Source: JAGQIB01 sp041393395
Lineage (GTDB): Bacteria > ARS69
NCBI GenBank assembly: GCA_041393395.1
Contig: JAWKKG010000003.1
Coordinates: 744,001 to 808,000 of the forward strand
Reading direction: 5' to 3'
Length of the DNA stretch: 64,000 bases
A program made the position numbers and the translations under genes. Below the pieces are notes generated by a model that saw only the letters and a program-made list of their open reading frames with translations, had not been told where the DNA came from and made no database searches. This document shows, one piece after another, positions 7,654 to 17,143 of this stretch; position 1 is the stretch's first letter, and every line of letters begins with the position of its first letter.

Positions 7654-8538
7654 CTACCGCGTGAGATCCACCGAGAACGTGGCGTTGTTCGCGGTCGTCT
7701 GCACGGGCGCGAAGGGACGCGCGTCGGGTCCGAAGACCCCGCCCCCGGGGTAGAACGTGAGACCGAGGTGGGCGTCGACCGTTCCCGTGGCGGTGGGCGT
7801 GAGGAAGTTCGCGGCTCCCGTCATCGCGAAGCGATCGCTCAGCGGCATGAACAGATCCGCCCCGTACACGAACACGTTCTTGTCGCGCGTGTCCGGGGGC
7901 AGCACCCAGACGACGTTGTCGTGTCCGGCCGCGTACCCTCCCCAGACCGAGGTCCAGGCCCGGCTCGGCCAGGTGTGGCGCAGGAACGCGTTCACCTGCT
8001 GGATGGGCTGCAGCGTGACCTCGGTGTCGCCCATCGTGCCGACGTCGTCCCGCAGGGACGCGGTTCCCCAGACACCGAGCTCGTTGTGCGGGGTGACGGC
8101 GTATCCGACGCGTCCACGGAACTGGGCGAGCCGGAAGTCGTCGTAGTACGAGTTGTGCTGGTAGTCGTAGCCGGCCGCCCAGCGCAGCGATCCCGCGGTC
8201 TGGAACAGACCCACGCTGCCGTAGTACTGGGTACGTCGACTCGTGCCTTCGATCTGGTCCAGCACGTGAACGGCCGCGTCCGAGAAGTTCGCCCCCGCAC
8301 CGACGTGCAGGCCGAGCCCGCCCGACTTCCAGAGCGCGAAGCCCGTGTCCACGGCGAAGCGACCGCCCATGTTCGCGTTGATGCCCAGATCCTGCGGCTG
8401 CTTGGAGCCGTCGAGCCCCGCGAACAGACTCAGGTTCGCGAGGGGCGTCGGCATCGATTCCGCGGCGTGCGCCGTGCCGCTCACGGCGAGCGCCGCGACC
8501 GGGAGCAGGATCGAAAGGAGACGAATCGGCTGAGACAC
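7654..8538 (-). CDS. secreted outer-membrane-like protein (DUF6666-like)
   Basis: A 294-residue protein with a signal peptide (SQPIRLLSILLPVAALAVSG, cleavage near AHA-AE). The mature chain alternates short amphipathic strands with Gly turns (GGRFAVDTGFALWKSGG, YYGSVGLFQTAGSLRWAAGY, HNELGVWGTASLRDDVG) and resembles the DUF6666 group of barrel-like envelope proteins. Start is GTG at 8538 behind GGAGGTACACC; a much longer frame upstream runs antisense through the HD-GYP gene and is discarded. It lies 17 bases downstream of the HD-GYP gene on the same strand, so the two may share a transcript. Confidence 0.75.
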   Translation of the reverse strand: MSQPIRLLSILLPVAALAVSGTAHAAESMPTPLANLSLFAGLDGSKQPQDLGINANMGGRFAVDTGFALWKSGGLGLHVGAGANFSDAAVHVLDQIEGTSRRTQYYGSVGLFQTAGSLRWAAGYDYQHNSYYDDFRLAQFRGRVGYAVTPHNELGVWGTASLRDDVGTMGDTEVTLQPIQQVNAFLRHTWPSRAWTSVWGGYAAGHDNVVWVLPPDTRDKNVFVYGADLFMPLSDRFAMTGAANFLTPTATGTVDAHLGLTFYPGGGVFGPDARPFAPVQTTANNATFSVDLTR

Positions 8539-8555
8539 GGTGTACCTCCGGGTGG

Positions 8556-9998
8556 CTATCCGGCCTGAACGTAGTCTTCGGAGAGGCTCGGCACGAGCCG
8601 GGCGGCCGGGACCTCTCGCTTGTCCGTGGCGTTCGCTTCCTCGAGCGACGCGCGCATCGCGTCGTAGCAGTCCCGGTCGAGGCCTGTGCCCGCATCCTGC
8701 GACATGATCTCGAGCACACGCTCGGTCGGAAGGCCCTCGCGGTACGGGCGCGAACTGCGCAGCGCGTCGCAGATGTCGGCCACGCACAGGATCCGCGCGG
8801 CGAGCGGGAGCGTCTCCCGGGAGAGCGCACGATGGTAGCCGCGGCCGTCCAGGCGCTCGTGGTGCGCACAGGCGACGTCGGCGACGTGGCGAAAGCACGA
8901 GACCCGGGCCAGGATCTCGGCCGTGTGCGCCGGATGCGCGCGTATCGTGCGGAACTCCTCGTCCGTCAGCTTGCCCGGCTTGTCGAGGATCAGGTTCGAG
9001 ACTCCGAGCTTGCCGAGATCGTGGAGGAGGGCGGCGAGCCGGAGCTCGCGCAGCTCCTTCGGTCGGAAGCCGAGTCGTGCTCCCATGGAGACGGCCAGGT
9101 CGGCGACGCCGTTGGAGTGCCGGTAGGTCCAGGGTGACTTCGCATCGATCACGCGGGCGAACGCTTCCGCGACCGTGTCGAGGCGGTCGTCCGTGGCGAG
9201 TGTCACCCGGTCGGCGGGCTCGAAGACCGCGATGTCGTCCGGGTGCGTCCCCGTCGCGAAGTCGTCCCAGAAGGACCGATCCACGCGCGTGGCGAACAGC
9301 GCGTCCACGAGCGCGGGGTCGAACCATTTCCCCCGTCGTCCCGCGGCCATCGCGAACGCGGCGACCTCGCCGTAGGAAGTGAAGTAGACCTCGAACGTCT
9401 GCGCGAGTCCGAGGATCCGCCCGAACAGGGGGATGTCCTGTCCGCGCAGTCCGTAGGGCTGTCCGTTGCCGTCCCAGTGCTCGTCGAGCGCCCGGATCGC
9501 CGCGGAAGTCGCCTCCGGGAGCTCGAGGAGGCGCGCGATGTCGGCGCCGCGTTCGCACCGCGTCCGAACGACCTCACGCGCGCCCTCGGGACCCTGAGAG
9601 AGGACGCCGATCGTCTGCCAGACGCGCCGCAGCCAGAACTGTCCGGCCGCGGCGTTGCGCGCCACGAAACGGAAGGACTCGAGCGCATGGGACCAGTCGA
9701 TTCGTTTGAGATCGGCCTTCAACTCGTGATCGTGCTGGCCGAACAGCGCCGCGAAGCGCGCCGCGTTGCTCGAGCAGCCCAGGTCCTTCATGAGCAGTGA
9801 GTAGAAGAGGGCGGCGCGATCGTCGGCGTCGAGCCCGAGCGGCTCCGCGAGTCGCATGCCCACGAGGCAGGTACGCACCGCATGACCGGGACGCTGGCCC
9901 TCGGTGAGATCGAGCGCGTACGACAGTCCCGCGAGGACCTCCGACAGGCGGATGTCGCCGGGCGCGCGTCGCGCGGAATCGAGGGGAGAGGTCGGCAT
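8556..9998 (-). CDS. HD-GYP domain phosphodiesterase, tandem HD architecture
   Basis: A 480-residue cytosolic protein. The N-terminal half (GHAVRTCLVGMRLAEPLGLD, ALFYSLLMKDLGC) is an HD-like module with the metal motif changed to KD. The C-terminal half is a canonical HD-GYP: HSNGVADL, LLHDLGKLGVSN (His326-Asp327), HPAHTAEIL and HHERLDGRGYH (His379-His380, GYx at 387-389). HD-GYP enzymes hydrolyse cyclic di-GMP or cGAMP. The diagnostic GYP reads GYH, which may alter specificity. An in-frame ATG at 10073 would add 25 residues; 9998 is preferred because family members begin close to the IRLSEVLAGLSYALD segment. Confidence 0.88.
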   Translation of the reverse strand: MPTSPLDSARRAPGDIRLSEVLAGLSYALDLTEGQRPGHAVRTCLVGMRLAEPLGLDADDRAALFYSLLMKDLGCSSNAARFAALFGQHDHELKADLKRIDWSHALESFRFVARNAAAGQFWLRRVWQTIGVLSQGPEGAREVVRTRCERGADIARLLELPEATSAAIRALDEHWDGNGQPYGLRGQDIPLFGRILGLAQTFEVYFTSYGEVAAFAMAAGRRGKWFDPALVDALFATRVDRSFWDDFATGTHPDDIAVFEPADRVTLATDDRLDTVAEAFARVIDAKSPWTYRHSNGVADLAVSMGARLGFRPKELRELRLAALLHDLGKLGVSNLILDKPGKLTDEEFRTIRAHPAHTAEILARVSCFRHVADVACAHHERLDGRGYHRALSRETLPLAARILCVADICDALRSSRPYREGLPTERVLEIMSQDAGTGLDRDCYDAMRASLEEANATDKREVPAARLVPSLSEDYVQAG

Positions 9999-10124
9999 GT
10001 TCCGGAGATCGACGGAGTGACGAAATCGCTGAAGTGCGTATCGAATAAGGGATTTGGCGGTCCGGAGTTCCACTGGGCGTGGTTCTTGCGGATCGGAGTC
10101 GTTCGCAGGATCGCGTGGCCGGTC

Positions 10125-10154
10125 TTGAGTCGCCCCGGGCGGATTCGATAGCCT
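10125..10154 (+). promoter_or_regulatory. promoter of the secreted gene at 10186
   Basis: TTGAGT (10125-10130) and TAGCCT (10149-10154) are 18 bases apart. The layout is nearly the same as the TTGAGA-18-TAAGGT pair at 11214-11243. Confidence 0.42.
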
Positions 10155-10185
10155 CGGGCCGACTCACAACCCCCGGAGGCGCGTC

Positions 10186-11091
10186 ATGTCCGCTCCGTTC
10201 CGTCCCCTGGTTCTCGCGGTTCCGTTCGTCCTGTGTTGCTCGGTGGCTGTTCTCGCTCAGTGCCCGGAGAAGCCGCCGGTGTCGAACTTCACGGGACCGG
10301 GACGCGTCGTGTGTCCCTGCTTCGTGGAAGGCGAGGAAGCCGGCGCGGTGTTCTCGGTGCCGGCCGCCGATCTCCCGATCGAGGTCATCCGGGTGGGCGT
10401 CGGCTGGGGCTCGCAGTTCGGAGGCGCGCCGACCTCGCTGGAAGCGGCCATCCGCATTCGCGACGGTGGCCTGCCCACACCGGGGGCGCAGCTCGGCGAG
10501 CTCCCCGGTCCGCAGCTCACCGACGGCTTCCTGAACGAGTTCGATCTCACGGCCTTCGGTGTGCAGACCCCGGTGGCGTCCAACCCGTTCACGGTGACGC
10601 TCGAGTTCCTGAACGACAACGCGGGGAACTTCTTCGCTCCCTCCGTCGTTCACGATGGCGCGGGTTGCATCGCGGGACGGAACGTCGTGTTCGCGATCCC
10701 CGGCGGATGGTCGGACGGCTGCGCGCTCGGCGTGACCGGCAACTGGGTGTTCTACATCGTGTATCGACCCACCGGTTGCGGCACCGACGTCCCCGAACGG
10801 ATCGTGGCGAGCGAGCCGGTATGGCTGGGCGCGCCGAGCCCGAGTCCTCTGCGCGAGTGGACGAACGTGGAGTTCCTGATCGAGCGCGCCGCGGAGGTGT
10901 CGCTCGACGTCGTCGACGTTTCCGGCCGGCGGGTGCGCACGCTCGTGAGCGGGAATCGTCCGGCCGGGGTGCACCGGGTCGACTGGGACGGGCGCACGGA
11001 GAACGGCGACGTCGCGGCGGCGGGCGTCTACTTCGTTCGTCTCACGGCGGCGGGAGAGACCCGGACGCGCAAGCTGGTCGTCGCCCGCTGA
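10186..11091 (+). CDS. secreted protein of unknown function with C-terminal sorting-like domain
   Basis: A 301-residue protein that I do not recognise outside its tail. It has a signal peptide (residues 1-24), a Cys-containing N-terminus (QCPEKPP, VVCPCFVE), then a beta-rich body of about 180 residues with VGVGWGSQFGG and VTLEFLNDNAGNFF. The last 85 residues are the FlgD/T9SS-like beta-sandwich (LSLDVVDVSGRRVRTL-like, WDGRTENGD, GVYFVRL, RKLVVAR). The body may be a carbohydrate-binding-like sandwich, but no catalytic motif is seen. It has its own promoter and is divergent from the HD-GYP gene. Confidence 0.8.
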   Translation: MSAPFRPLVLAVPFVLCCSVAVLAQCPEKPPVSNFTGPGRVVCPCFVEGEEAGAVFSVPAADLPIEVIRVGVGWGSQFGGAPTSLEAAIRIRDGGLPTPGAQLGELPGPQLTDGFLNEFDLTAFGVQTPVASNPFTVTLEFLNDNAGNFFAPSVVHDGAGCIAGRNVVFAIPGGWSDGCALGVTGNWVFYIVYRPTGCGTDVPERIVASEPVWLGAPSPSPLREWTNVEFLIERAAEVSLDVVDVSGRRVRTLVSGNRPAGVHRVDWDGRTENGDVAAAGVYFVRLTAAGETRTRKLVVAR

Positions 11092-11213
11092 GAAGTCCGC
11101 ACCGCCGCGAGGCGGCCCGGCGGGGCGTCTGTCAGCGTCCGCAAGGTTTCGCCAAAGGGCAAGTCATTGCGGGAAAGCGATTTCGGGAAACGAAGGCCGC
11201 GGCGTGATTGGAC

Positions 11214-11243
11214 TTGAGAATGGCGGGGGCGACTCGCTAAGGT
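11214..11243 (+). promoter_or_regulatory. promoter of the TPR protein gene
   Basis: TTGAGA (11214-11219) and TAAGGT (11238-11243) are 18 bases apart. A second -10-like TAGCCT follows at 11244-11249. The untranslated leader would be about 45 bases. Confidence 0.42.
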
Positions 11244-11295
11244 TAGCCTGTCCGGGCGAATCGCCCCCGCGTTCCACGCCGCACCAGGCCCTGCC

Positions 11296-13098
11296 ATGAA
11301 GCCGAAAATCGGCGTCGTCCAGTTCTCCGCGCTCTGCCCCGAGGGCAACGAACACCCGCTTGCCTGCGGAGTGACGTACGAGATCGCGCGGCGACTGACG
11401 AACGTCGGTGGCGTGGAAGCGAACGCGATCCTCCTCGGTCGCGGCGAGCGCGGAGCCCCGGCGGAACCGACCGATCCCCCTCTCACCACGGAAGCGCGCA
11501 CGGGCTTGTCCGCCCCGAGCCTGGGGCAGCGCTACGAATCCGACTACATCCTGCTCGGTCGCGTGAATGCGGCCGAGGGACTGCTGATCTCGTATCGTTT
11601 GTACGAGGCCGAGTCCGGTCGGGTGGTGAGAGACGGGGAGGTCAACGGCCTGCGCAGCTCGGTACTGCGTCTGCTGGAAGAGCTCGTGCAGGACGTTCGT
11701 GGAGTGCTCGGACCCGCCGCCGAGGAGGAAGCCGAGCCGGAGCCGGATCCCGTGCGGGATCACCTGGAATTCGACGCGTTCCTCGAGTACTGCCTCGCGC
11801 GGGAGGCCGTTCGACCGGCGAACGCGATGGATCACCTGCGTCGCGCGCTGTCGATCGCGCCGGGCTTCCGTACCGCGCTCGTGGAGTACGTCTCGCTCTG
11901 CTACCAGATCGACGATCTGGCCGAGTCGCTGCAGCTGCTCAACACGTACTTCCGACGCTACCCCACGGACTCCGAGATCCTGATCGCGGCGAGCAATCTC
12001 TGTCTCGCGTTCCATCGCGTGGAAGAGGGGATCGAGTGGGCCACGCGGTGCCTCACGCTCCGCCCGGAAGACGTCGAGCCGCGCGTGATCATGGCGCGCT
12101 TCCTGTTCGCGCGCGAGATGCCGGCGGAAGCGAGCGTCCACCTGAACCATGCGCTCCGCTCGCGGGACGCGTCGCCGGACGGAATGTACTGTCTCGGCCG
12201 GTACTATCTCGATCTCGGCGACTGGTACTCGGCGCGCAACTACTTCGAGAAGTGTCTCGCAGTCGATCCGTCGTACTACCTCGCGCTGCGGGATCTGCAG
12301 TGCTGCTACTACGAGCTCGGCGACTTCCAGCTCGGCATCGAGATGTGCGAGAAGCTGCTCGAGGCCGACCCGGACGACGCCGGCAGCTGCTACAACCTGG
12401 GTCTGATCTACCAGCGTCTCGGCCGCACGCACCTCGCCGCGAAGTACTTCGAGGAGGCGAACCGACTCGATCCGTCGTTCTACAAGGCGGTGTACATGCT
12501 CGGTGAGTACGAGCTCGGCCACGGTCGCGCGGCTCCCGCGCTCGCGCGCTTCGAGGAAGCGCATCGCATCGCGCCGACGTCGGCGGAGGCGCTCGGACGG
12601 ATCGGCGACTGCCACGCGCTCCTGGGCCGTTCGCGCGAGGCTTATCGGTACTACGTCTGGGCCCGCCGCGAGGATCCTCTCTACGAGTCGGCCCGGTTCC
12701 ACCTCATCGAGGGGATGACGCTCGCGGAGGACGGCGATCTCGCGGCCGCGCGCTTGCGGCTCGTGAAGGCCACGGAGCTCGACGAAGAACTCGCCGAGGC
12801 CTGGAGCGAGCTCGCCTGGACGGTGCTCCGGCTCGGACGTCCCGAGGAGGCGCTGGAGCTCGTGCGCCGGGCGAGCGACCTCGAGCCCGATCACCCGGCA
12901 CTGCTCGCGAATCTTCTCGAGTGCATCCGGCACCAGCCCCTGGGCCTCCGCTGGTCCGGGTGGGTCCGGAATCTCGCCGCCAAGACCCGGGAACGCCTGC
13001 AGTGGCTCGAATCGCGCGGCCAGACCCCGCCCGCGACGTCCCGGCGCCGTGTTCGACGCGTCCTCCGATCCTTGACCTGGTACGGCCTCCGGGGGTAA
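11296..13098 (+). CDS. TPR repeat protein with FlgO/TolB-like N-terminal domain
   Basis: A 600-residue cytosolic protein. Residues 1-140 (KIGVVQFSALCPEG, YEIARRLTNVGG, YESDYILLGRVN, YRLYEAESGRVV) resemble the TolB/FlgO-like alpha-beta domain that precedes TPR arrays in signalling proteins. From about 155 onward there are at least ten degenerate TPR units, for example DDAGSCYNLGLIYQRLGRTH and FYKAVYMLGEYELGHGRAAP. There is no kinase, cyclase or membrane segment. It is probably a scaffold; partners are not evident. It carries its own promoter, and the ETF-QO gene follows after 93 bases. Confidence 0.85.
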   Translation: MKPKIGVVQFSALCPEGNEHPLACGVTYEIARRLTNVGGVEANAILLGRGERGAPAEPTDPPLTTEARTGLSAPSLGQRYESDYILLGRVNAAEGLLISYRLYEAESGRVVRDGEVNGLRSSVLRLLEELVQDVRGVLGPAAEEEAEPEPDPVRDHLEFDAFLEYCLAREAVRPANAMDHLRRALSIAPGFRTALVEYVSLCYQIDDLAESLQLLNTYFRRYPTDSEILIAASNLCLAFHRVEEGIEWATRCLTLRPEDVEPRVIMARFLFAREMPAEASVHLNHALRSRDASPDGMYCLGRYYLDLGDWYSARNYFEKCLAVDPSYYLALRDLQCCYYELGDFQLGIEMCEKLLEADPDDAGSCYNLGLIYQRLGRTHLAAKYFEEANRLDPSFYKAVYMLGEYELGHGRAAPALARFEEAHRIAPTSAEALGRIGDCHALLGRSREAYRYYVWARREDPLYESARFHLIEGMTLAEDGDLAAARLRLVKATELDEELAEAWSELAWTVLRLGRPEEALELVRRASDLEPDHPALLANLLECIRHQPLGLRWSGWVRNLAAKTRERLQWLESRGQTPPATSRRRVRRVLRSLTWYGLRG

Positions 13099-13191
13099 CC
13101 CTCCGGGAGTGTGCCCGGGCTCCGCGAAGGCTCGCGGGAGCCGCGATCGGGTCCAGTCGACCCGGGCTCACCCCCGAACCGAGGAGGATCC

Positions 13192-14868
13192 ATGGCGCCC
13201 CCGCGCGAAGAGATGCCCGTCGACGTGCTGTTCGTCGGGGCCGGTCCGGCGAGTCTGGCCGGCGCCTATCACCTCCTGAACCTCATCGAGAAGCACAACG
13301 AGCGGGCGGCCGCCGGCGACGGGAAGGAGATCCCGCCGCTGGAGATCGCCGTGCTCGAGAAGGCCAAGGCGGTCGGGCTGCACACGCTCTCGGGCGCGGT
13401 CATGGACCCACGCGGTCTGGCGGAGCTGATGCCGGACTTCGTGGAGCAGGGCTTTCCGGCGGAGTGCCAGGTGTCCTCCGAGGACGTCCTGTTCCTCACC
13501 GAGAAGGGGCACCACAAGTTCCCGATCACGCCGCCGCCGCTCCAGAACCACGGCAACTGGATCGTCTCGCTCGCGAAGGTCGTGCGCTGGCTCGCCGAGA
13601 AGGTCGAGGAGAAGGGCGCGTTCGTCGCGACGGAGCTCGGCGGCCGCGAGATCCTCTACGACGGAGATCGCGTGGCCGGAGTGCGCTGTTCGGACAAGGG
13701 ACTCGACAAGGAAGGGAATCCGAAGGGCAACTTCCAGCCCGGTCCCGACCTGACCGCGCGCATCACCGTGTTCGGCGAAGGCGTGCGTGGCTCGCTCACG
13801 AAGGAACTCGTGAAGAAGCACGGTCTCGATCTGGGAAAGGAGCCGCAGGTCTACGCGACGGGAGTCAAGGAGACCTGGAAGCTCGCGCCCGGGAAGTTCC
13901 CCAAGGGACACGTCGTGCACACGATGGGCTGGCCCCTCGACGCCAAGACCTACGGTGGCAGCTGGGCCTACGGCGGCGAGGACGGCGTGCTCTCACTCGG
14001 CTTCGTGACCGGCCTCGACTACCGGCACCCGGAGACGAGCCCGCACAACATGCTCCAGCGCTTCAAGGAGCATCCGCTCGTGGCAGGGTGGCTCGAGGGC
14101 GCGGAGGTTCTCTCCTACGGAGCGAAGGCGGTCCCGGTCGGCGGCTGGTGGTCCCGGCCGCGCCCGTGGGCGCCGGGTGCGTTGATCCTCGGGGATTCCG
14201 GCGCGAATCTGAATGCGATGCGTCTCAAGGGCATTCACCTCGCGATCAAGACCGGCATGCTCGCGGCGGAGACCATCTACGAGGGCCTCGTGAAGGACGA
14301 TCTCGGCGACGCTCAGCTCGCCACCTTCGAGAGCAAGATCGACGCGAGCTGGGTGAAGGACGAGCTGTGGAAGGTCCGCAACTTCCACCAGGCGATGGCC
14401 GGCGGTCTCTACTCGGGCATGCTGCGCACCGGCTTCCAGGTCGCGTTCGGCGGCGCCGATCCGTTCGGCGGCAGCCGCGTGGCAGCGCACGCCGGCCACA
14501 CGCAGATGAAGAAGCTGTCGGAGCTCTCGGGGTCCGAGCGACATCGACCGAAGGCCCACACCGACAACGTGAAGATCTTCGATCGCCTCACGAACGTGTT
14601 CCAGTCCGGCACGATGCACGAGGAGGACCAGCCGGTGCATCTCCTCGTGGCGGACACGGACATCTGCCGTACGAAGTGCGCGACGGAGTACGGCAATCCC
14701 TGCCAGTACTTCTGCCCGGCGGCGGTGTACGAGATGCACGACGGCGACCTGCACATCAACGCGTCGAACTGCGTGCACTGCAAGACGTGCGACATCATGG
14801 ATCCGTATCAGATCATCACGTGGGTCACGCCCGAGGGCGGGGGCGGCCCGGCCTACAAGGATCTGTAG
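13192..14868 (+). CDS. electron transfer flavoprotein-ubiquinone oxidoreductase (ETF-QO)
   Basis: A 558-residue membrane-associated flavoprotein that passes electrons from electron transfer flavoprotein to the quinone pool, linking fatty-acid and amino-acid oxidation to respiration. The FAD dinucleotide motif GAGPASLAG is at residues 16-24. HTLSGAVMDPRGL and the GANLNAMRLKGIHLAIKTG segment are ETF-QO hallmarks. The C-terminal ferredoxin-like part holds the [4Fe-4S] ligands Cys527, Cys530 and Cys533 (NCVHCKTC) plus upstream candidates Cys504/Cys508. GAGGAGGATCC precedes the ATG at 13192; an upstream ATG at 13111 has no such site. No etfAB pair lies in the window. Confidence 0.93.
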   Translation: MAPPREEMPVDVLFVGAGPASLAGAYHLLNLIEKHNERAAAGDGKEIPPLEIAVLEKAKAVGLHTLSGAVMDPRGLAELMPDFVEQGFPAECQVSSEDVLFLTEKGHHKFPITPPPLQNHGNWIVSLAKVVRWLAEKVEEKGAFVATELGGREILYDGDRVAGVRCSDKGLDKEGNPKGNFQPGPDLTARITVFGEGVRGSLTKELVKKHGLDLGKEPQVYATGVKETWKLAPGKFPKGHVVHTMGWPLDAKTYGGSWAYGGEDGVLSLGFVTGLDYRHPETSPHNMLQRFKEHPLVAGWLEGAEVLSYGAKAVPVGGWWSRPRPWAPGALILGDSGANLNAMRLKGIHLAIKTGMLAAETIYEGLVKDDLGDAQLATFESKIDASWVKDELWKVRNFHQAMAGGLYSGMLRTGFQVAFGGADPFGGSRVAAHAGHTQMKKLSELSGSERHRPKAHTDNVKIFDRLTNVFQSGTMHEEDQPVHLLVADTDICRTKCATEYGNPCQYFCPAAVYEMHDGDLHINASNCVHCKTCDIMDPYQIITWVTPEGGGGPAYKDL

Positions 14869-14902
14869 AACGCCCGCGATCGCCGAGAACCGCAAGGTGA
14901 GT

Positions 14903-14933
14903 GGGGCCGCGACACCCCAGGTGTCGCGGCCCC
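14903..14933. terminator. strong bidirectional intrinsic terminator
   Basis: A 13-base perfect inverted repeat (GGGGCCGCGACAC / GTGTCGCGGCCCC) closes a five-base loop between converging stops at 14868 and 14992. The plus side continues GGCTCGTTTCC. Confidence 0.75.
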
Positions 14934-14991
14934 GGCTCGTTTCCGGCCCGCGGGACGTTTCGTCGGGTCCCGGGGCCCGGTCGCGAGCGAA

Positions 14992-16914
14992 CTACCGAAC
15001 CACGACCACCTTTGCCTGCTCGCTTGCGTGGCCCGTGGAGATCCGGACGAAGTACACGCCGGAAGGGACGGCCTGCCCCGCGTCGTTCCGCCGATTCCAG
15101 GACACAATGTTCGCGCCGGCGGGGAGCATGCCGTCGAGCAGGTTCGCGATCTCACGTCCCGCGACGTCGAAGATGCGCGCCGAAACGTTGCCGTCGTGCG
15201 GAAGCGCGAAGTGGATCTCGGTCGATCCGGCACTCACACTCCTCACCGAGACGGCGAGGTCTCCGGGGACGTCACCGAGCGCCGCGCCGTCGGCCAGCTC
15301 GGTCTCCGGGAAGGGCTGACCGGAAGAGCTGATCAGGAACAGCTGCGCCCCCTCGACCAGATTGTCGGCATCGATCGCGCCGCCGCCGACGCTGTGAGCC
15401 TGCACGTCGGCGACGAGCACCGTCTGTCCCGGGAGGTGCGTGAAGTAGCGCGTCACGTCGAGAACGCCCGAGGTCTCCCAGTTGCCGATGTCACCGATCG
15501 CGCCGTCCGACTGGCCGGCCGGGACCGCGGAGCGGTCGATCTCACCGATCCGGCGAAGCTGACCGTCGATCGGATTCACCTGCCACAGGGAAGCTTCCAC
15601 TCCGGACACTCCGCCGAACAGCGAGCTCGGCGTCGTGGACCGATCCTCCTGCGCGTAGATCAGACCCGAGTCGGCCCAGGTGAGATTGTCGGGGCTGCGG
15701 AGACCCCAGTCGGGATCGGAGAACTGCCCGGCGCCCGCGTCGTCCCCGTCGTAGAGCACGGAGATCGACGCCGTCGCGACGCCGCCCCGCGTGGGCACGA
15801 CCCAGTCGACGTCCACGAGGTAGAGCGTGCCCCAGTTGTCCGCGGGGAAGGTGCTGCCGCGTCCCGTCGAAGCGAGGGCGATCTGCGTCCCGTCCGCCGG
15901 GTTCGTGGCGACGTCCTCGGGTCGCGAGAATCGGAACCCACCGGCCGCCGCCGCCTGTGCGAGAAGGTTCGACTGATCGGCGTAGCCGAGCGTGTCCCAG
16001 CCGGGCATCCCGGCCATTGCCGGGTCGTAGTTCGTCACGGCCGCGAAGTGACCCTGCCGCGAAGTGCCGGTCCCGTGGAAGGACTGCGGATCCGCATCGC
16101 CGGCATCCGAGACCCAGGCGAAGAGCTCGCCGACCGCGAGGCCGTTGCGATCCAGGAAGCTCCCGTCGCCGATCGCGTTCTTCCGGCCGACATACAGCCA
16201 CAGGTAGGAGCCGCTCGTGTCGTCGCCCACGAGGAGGGCGACCTGGTCGGCGGAGGGGGCGTCGATCATCGTGACGCTCTCCCAGGCGGCGCGACCGAGG
16301 GCCGGGGCGCACCAGAGCTCACCGTTGCGCGCGTCCAGCGCGAACTCCTGGCCGTTGGACGTCTCTTCGCCGGTGAAGAAGACGTCGTCCACGAGACCGA
16401 ACTGACCCGCGCGGAAGAAGTTCGCGGCACAGAGTCGGCTCAGACCGTCGGTCAGCGGGTCGCCGCCGGCCTGGCCCTCATGAAGCTGGACCGCGGTCGT
16501 CACGACGTTTCCGGCGCGATCGTAGATCGTGTCGTAGGCGGGGCCCGCGCCGCAGATGCGCCGCGTGATGCGATCGACGTCGAAGTAGCTGACGCGGGCC
16601 CCGGTGAGCACGAGTCCGTTCGCGAGCTGGTAGGTCTTGCCGGCGCTCTCGCCGAGTTCGTGATTCGCGAAGATCCGGAGCACGCGCCGGCTCATCGGGA
16701 GTGCTCCGAGACCGTCGAGCACCCCGACGGGCTGGTAGCCGTCGATGGTCTCGCCCGCGGTGAACAGCGGGTCGCTCGACCAGCCGTTGCCGGTCGCAGG
16801 CGTGTCGCCACGCATCATCGCGGGCGACGTCGTGTCGAAGTCCGTCGCTCCGGCCAGGACCGGCGTCAACAGACCGGCAAGCAACATCAGGGAACGAGTG
16901 CGAAGATTCTGCAT
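14992..16914 (-). CDS. secreted PhoX-like (DUF839) protein with C-terminal sorting-like domain
   Basis: A 640-residue secreted protein. After a signal peptide (MQNLRTRSLMLLAGLLTPVL, AGA), the body matches the DUF839/PhoX beta-propeller group: LRIFANHELGESAG, VFFTGEETSNGQEF, ARNGELWCAPALGR and FSRPEDVATNPADGTQIALA. PhoX proteins are Ca/Fe-dependent phosphatases, but whether catalytic residues are complete cannot be judged by eye, and many members are uncharacterised. Residues about 550-640 are the shared tail (FALPHDGNVSARIFDVAGRE, GVYFVRI, KVVVVR). Start 16914 is chosen because GGAG lies nine bases upstream; three further ATGs lie within 15 bases. A TAGCTT box at 17000-16995 is a possible -10. 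Confidence 0.85.
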   Translation of the reverse strand: MQNLRTRSLMLLAGLLTPVLAGATDFDTTSPAMMRGDTPATGNGWSSDPLFTAGETIDGYQPVGVLDGLGALPMSRRVLRIFANHELGESAGKTYQLANGLVLTGARVSYFDVDRITRRICGAGPAYDTIYDRAGNVVTTAVQLHEGQAGGDPLTDGLSRLCAANFFRAGQFGLVDDVFFTGEETSNGQEFALDARNGELWCAPALGRAAWESVTMIDAPSADQVALLVGDDTSGSYLWLYVGRKNAIGDGSFLDRNGLAVGELFAWVSDAGDADPQSFHGTGTSRQGHFAAVTNYDPAMAGMPGWDTLGYADQSNLLAQAAAAGGFRFSRPEDVATNPADGTQIALASTGRGSTFPADNWGTLYLVDVDWVVPTRGGVATASISVLYDGDDAGAGQFSDPDWGLRSPDNLTWADSGLIYAQEDRSTTPSSLFGGVSGVEASLWQVNPIDGQLRRIGEIDRSAVPAGQSDGAIGDIGNWETSGVLDVTRYFTHLPGQTVLVADVQAHSVGGGAIDADNLVEGAQLFLISSSGQPFPETELADGAALGDVPGDLAVSVRSVSAGSTEIHFALPHDGNVSARIFDVAGREIANLLDGMLPAGANIVSWNRRNDAGQAVPSGVYFVRISTGHASEQAKVVVVR

Positions 16915-17127
16915 CGACATCATCTCCATCGGGTGAACGCTCGGACGCGGAACGACTGCGGACGATGCGGGACTGCCGTTCCGCGATGCGCCGCAAGCTA
17001 GCGATCGCAACGTCGGTTTCCGTGAGTCGCCGATGAACGTTCTGCGGCGGCAAGCCGGAACGGTCCCGTGCGTGAAGGAGGGGGACGGCGAAGGAGAAGA
17101 ACGGGGGAAGGCGGGTACCGACCGGGA

Positions 17128-17136
17128 TGCTAGACT
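17128..17136 (+). promoter_or_regulatory. extended -10 element, probable leaderless start
   Basis: TGCTAGACT ends seven bases before the GTG at 17144, where no ribosome-binding site is seen. Transcription would begin at or next to the start codon. An identical nine-base element precedes 18955. Confidence 0.42.
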
Positions 17137-17143
17137 CGCCCGC

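Noticed and set aside
5981..8869. A 962-codon open frame on the minus strand
   Set aside because: It runs antisense through the GNAT, macrodomain, DUF6174 and barrel genes. The product is Arg-rich and lacks any domain. Such frames are common in G+C-rich DNA.
10074..10090. Sigma-54-like GGGCGTGGTTCTTGCG
   Set aside because: GG and GC are spaced correctly, but a better sigma-70-like pair (10125-10154) lies closer to the gene, and no enhancer-binding regulator is nearby.
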